DNA from: Bacteroidales bacterium Bact_23
Lineage (GTDB): Bacteria; Bacteroidota; Bacteroidia; Bacteroidales; Lentimicrobiaceae
Length of the DNA: 5,114 nucleotides
Direction: 5' to 3'
NCBI GenBank assembly: GCA_001603685.1
Contig: LUZO01000252.1
Location: 1 to 5,114, forward strand
The notes under the pieces are model-generated. The model saw only the letters and a program-made list of their open reading frames with translations, searched no databases and had not been told where the DNA came from. Of this stretch, positions 2,577 through 5,114 are shown one piece after another. Each line of letters starts with the position of its first letter. Position 1 is the first letter of the stretch. Both the position numbers and the translations under genes were made by a program.

Positions 2577-5001
2577 AGTATAACCGCCTTAATATCTCAA
2601 TCTTCATTTTGTCTCCGGTATTTCCGGTTTTCAGGTTAAGGGTTTTGTTCCCGGCATCCCAGCTCCATTGGTTTGGTGCAACCACTGCGCCGTTGATTTT
2701 CATGCCGGCGGGCTTTTCTGCCAGGTTGTGGACAAACAGGGTGATGTTGTGCTGCGAACGGGCAAAATGGCCTTCCGCCTTTGTTCTTACGATCTCTATC
2801 GTCAGGGAGGTCTCCGTTTCGCAGGCGGCGAAATCGATGAATTCATATCTGCCCTTTTCGATGGCGCCGGGCGTTTCACCGTCGTCGTTGTAGAGGCAGT
2901 AGCTGCTCTTTTCTACGGTAGTGTCGGAATAATAGTGCAGTTCGAAATGGTCGAGGCTGTACTCCGCCGTCGATTTCAATCCCTGCTTCATCGGGATAAA
3001 AGCGCCGCTGCGGATGTAAACGGGTATGTGCCCGGGTTCGAGTTTTGCCCGGATATACTGTCCGCCCGGGAATGTTTCACCGGTATAAAAGTCGGTCCAG
3101 TTGTGGCCGGCGGGCAGGTAGATGCGCTGGGTGGCCAGCCCGGGACTTTTTACGGGAGAGACCAGAAAGGCGCTGCCCCACATATAGGCGGTGTCGTAGG
3201 TAAGCAGGTCGGGATTATCGGGCTCGTTGAAGAAGAGCGGAATCATCAGCGGTTTTCCCGACTGGCTGTTTTCGAACGCCATATTGTAAATGTATGGCAG
3301 AAGGGCATACCTCAGCTCTATGGCTTCCTTTGCCCTGGCTTTGGTTGTGGCGTTCTGGAAGACCGGTTCCGCCGGGATATGCTCCTGAGCATGAGGGCGG
3401 TAAACGGGCTGAAAGACCCCGTATTGCAGCCATCGCGTGTACAGCTCGTTGTTGATGGTATCGCCGCCGGCAAAGCCGCCAAGGTCGGAGTGCATATAGG
3501 CCAGCCCCTGCATTCCCATCTGCAGCGAAATCTCGGGTTGCGGCACCAGTCCGCCCCAGGTCCGGTTCACATCACCGCTCCACGGAATCATGCCGTAGCG
3601 CTGTGAGCCGGCATATCCGGCGCGCATCAGGATAAACGGGCGGGTATCGGGGAAATCGCGGTGGTAGCCTTCATAGATCATGCCTGCCCATTCATGGCCA
3701 TAGGCGTTGTGGAGTTCATCCGCCTTTCCGCTGAAGTGCCGCAGGGCAGAGGGGTGTACCTCCGGTTCGCCCAGATCGCCCCACCAGCCGCCGACACCCT
3801 GCTGAACCAATCCCTTGTAGATGTTCCAGAACCATTCTCTGGCAGCCGGCTCGAAAATATCCACCAGGCCGGTATTCCCGAAATAGAAATCGTAGGTAAA
3901 GGGTTTCCCGTCGTCGCCGGTGCATAGTACTTTTCTGTCAACCGCCTCTTTCCAGCGGTTTGAGGTGGTGAGGATAAACGGTTCGGTAACCAGGATGGTT
4001 TTTATTCCTTTTTTCTGAAACTGTTTCATCATCCTTTGCGGATTGGGGAAGCTGTCTCGCAGCCAGTCGAGGTTGCCCATGGAGCCCTGTATCTCCTTTC
4101 CGAACCAGTAGATGTCGATGATGACGGCATCCAGCGGAATTCCTTCCCTGATGAACTTTTTTACGGTAGCTTCGGTCTCCTTTTGCGAGTGGTAGCCGAA
4201 GCGGCTGCTGAAGTTGCCGAAGGCCCAGCGCGGAGGCAGCGGCTGACGGCCGGTCAGCAGGGTGTATTTCTTTACCAGATCATACCAGTCTTCACCGGCA
4301 ATCAGGTAATAATTGGCAATTCCCGATGCCGATTCGTAGCTGACTTCATTGGTTTTTTTGCTGTCGAGGTCGAGAACGCCCGATCCGGCATTGTCGAACA
4401 GAACGGCATATTTGTTCGACGACATAAACAGCGGCAGGGTGTAGTTCATCAGCTCCGAGCGTTCTTCATATCCGTAGTGCGCACGGTTGTAGAGCATCAG
4501 CCGGTTGCCGCGGCGGTTCATCCCCAGTGCCCTCGCGCCGCCGCCGTACAGTACCTCATCCGGCCCAATGCCGAGGTCAATCACATTTAAACTGTCGCCG
4601 CACCGGTAGTTTGCGTTCTCGGAAATCAGCCGGTTACCGTTGTGAAAATAGGTGATCGAAAACGGCGATTTGTTTATCCGTACCCGTATGCCTTTCGTGG
4701 TGACGGATACCTTGCTTTCATCCTCGGCGATGGTAAATTCCACCATTTTCGGGCTATGCACCGGGGCAAACGAAAAGTCTTTCTGAGGCTTTCCATCCGG
4801 GTAGAAAGAGGTGTGGACAATGTGGTCGTTCAGCAGTGCAATCACATACCTGCCGTCGCTTACCCTGATTTCAACGACTTCACCTGCAAGCTTTACCTCC
4901 CTGAACTGCCTTGGCGGTTGTCCGGCCTTCAGCAGAGGCAGCATAAGAATTTGTACGGCAATTATGATTGCAATTACGATGATCTGGCGGATGATTTTCA
5001 T
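2575..5001 (-). CDS. GH31 alpha-glucosidase / alpha-transglucosylase, periplasmic
   Basis: A complete 808-residue glycoside hydrolase family 31 enzyme. An N-terminal hydrophobic segment (about 6-24) followed by LLKAG looks like a signal peptide cut near residue 26. There is no lipobox cysteine, so a periplasmic location is expected. An N-terminal beta-sandwich (about 36-250) leads into the catalytic barrel starting PPRWAFGNFSSRFGY (256-270), with IDIYWF (295-300). The nucleophile is Asp409 in WWGDLGEPEVHP and the acid/base is Asp477 in WSGDVNRTWGG; further active-site candidates are Arg460 and His537 (YRPH). C-terminal beta domains occupy about 595-800. The DLGEPE nucleophile motif, total length and 68-residue spacing between catalytic aspartates fit, from memory, Cellvibrio Agd31B, an alpha-1,4-transglucosylase, more than classic WIDMNE maltases. 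The activity is therefore alpha-glucosidase or 4-alpha-glucosyl transfer on short alpha-glucans. All key residues are intact. No SusC, SusD or regulator is nearby. ATG 5001 is supported by the signal peptide. Confidence 0.95.
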   Translation of the reverse strand: MKIIRQIIVIAIIIAVQILMLPLLKAGQPPRQFREVKLAGEVVEIRVSDGRYVIALLNDHIVHTSFYPDGKPQKDFSFAPVHSPKMVEFTIAEDESKVSVTTKGIRVRINKSPFSITYFHNGNRLISENANYRCGDSLNVIDLGIGPDEVLYGGGARALGMNRRGNRLMLYNRAHYGYEERSELMNYTLPLFMSSNKYAVLFDNAGSGVLDLDSKKTNEVSYESASGIANYYLIAGEDWYDLVKKYTLLTGRQPLPPRWAFGNFSSRFGYHSQKETEATVKKFIREGIPLDAVIIDIYWFGKEIQGSMGNLDWLRDSFPNPQRMMKQFQKKGIKTILVTEPFILTTSNRWKEAVDRKVLCTGDDGKPFTYDFYFGNTGLVDIFEPAAREWFWNIYKGLVQQGVGGWWGDLGEPEVHPSALRHFSGKADELHNAYGHEWAGMIYEGYHRDFPDTRPFILMRAGYAGSQRYGMIPWSGDVNRTWGGLVPQPEISLQMGMQGLAYMHSDLGGFAGGDTINNELYTRWLQYGVFQPVYRPHAQEHIPAEPVFQNATTKARAKEAIELRYALLPYIYNMAFENSQSGKPLMIPLFFNEPDNPDLLTYDTAYMWGSAFLVSPVKSPGLATQRIYLPAGHNWTDFYTGETFPGGQYIRAKLEPGHIPVYIRSGAFIPMKQGLKSTAEYSLDHFELHYYSDTTVEKSSYCLYNDDGETPGAIEKGRYEFIDFAACETETSLTIEIVRTKAEGHFARSQHNITLFVHNLAEKPAGMKINGAVVAPNQWSWDAGNKTLNLKTGNTGDKMKIEILRRLY

Positions 5002-5114
5002 GCGACTGTTTTTTGACCGGAATTATGCAGGGTAAATTTACAAAAAAAAGGGTACAACAACCTTTGCGGATTAAAATAGGATGTTTCATACGAATTGTAT
5101 TTACAAAATAGTCC
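5002..5114 (-). other. Upstream region of the GH31 gene, to the window end
   Basis: This holds the leader and presumably the promoter of the GH31 gene. TAAATTTA (5033-5040), 31 bp before the ATG, is one base from the -7 consensus TAnnTTTG but has no well-spaced -33 TTTG. A run of eight A at 5042-5049 (poly-T on the gene strand) lies just upstream. No other gene is supported here, and the next gene to the right is outside the window. Confidence 0.35.

Noticed and set aside
2609..5035. Many frames on both strands inside the GH31 gene, up to 312 codons
   Set aside because: The GH31 frame is complete with all catalytic motifs; the others are antisense or out-of-frame shadows produced by GC-rich codon positions.
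4880..5089. 69-codon minus-strand frame overlapping the GH31 start
   Set aside because: Most of its length is out-of-frame GH31 signal-peptide coding sequence and untranslated leader; it has no recognisable features.

Overview
The window looks like a contig end from a member of the Bacteroidota, probably a Bacteroidales or Marinilabiliales relative known from metagenomes. Four things point there: a coiled-coil lipoprotein of a Bacteroidota-restricted type, a TAnnTTTG-type promoter without Shine-Dalgarno sequences, several D-(S/T)-(A/I/L/V/M/T) O-glycosylation sequons in exported proteins, and a short GIY-YIG nuclease reading frame of the kind scattered through these genomes. The first 20 bases are not genomic. 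They are the Tn5 mosaic-end adapter left by a tagmentation library, so the natural sequence starts at about base 21.

Layout from left to right: (1) 24-266, a GIY-YIG endonuclease reading frame broken by an in-frame TGA that removes the part carrying the catalytic glutamate. (2) 267-344, a tRNA-3'-end-like remnant whose T-loop position is occupied by an 18-bp perfect palindrome, followed by an intrinsic terminator. (3) 381-574, a dense noncoding array of nine small hairpins built from three hairpin classes and TCAAAT linkers, including an 82/83-bp unit present twice. (4) 662-1369 (+), a 235-residue cytoplasmic protein I do not recognise. (5) 1370-1606, a noncoding stretch with several stable hairpins, one capped by a UUCG-type tetraloop, ending in a terminator shared by converging genes. 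(6) 1627-2484 (-), a coiled-coil outer-membrane-type lipoprotein resembling the Cbp1 family. (7) 2575-5001 (-), a complete periplasmic GH31 alpha-glucosidase or alpha-transglucosylase of the Agd31B type.

The two minus-strand genes are both exported and are separated by 90 bp. That gap holds a good Bacteroidota -7 element and an inverted repeat, so the lipoprotein probably has its own promoter. Nothing here shows a polysaccharide utilisation locus: no SusC, SusD or sensor is present in the window. The GH31 enzyme would act on alpha-glucan oligosaccharides in the periplasm. The lipoprotein is likely a surface or periplasmic envelope component, and no functional link to the GH31 is evident.

The least explained part is 267-581, where a decaying nuclease gene, a tRNA-like fragment and a modular palindrome array sit together. 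I read this as the remains of a small mobile or repeat-propagating unit, which is an inference.
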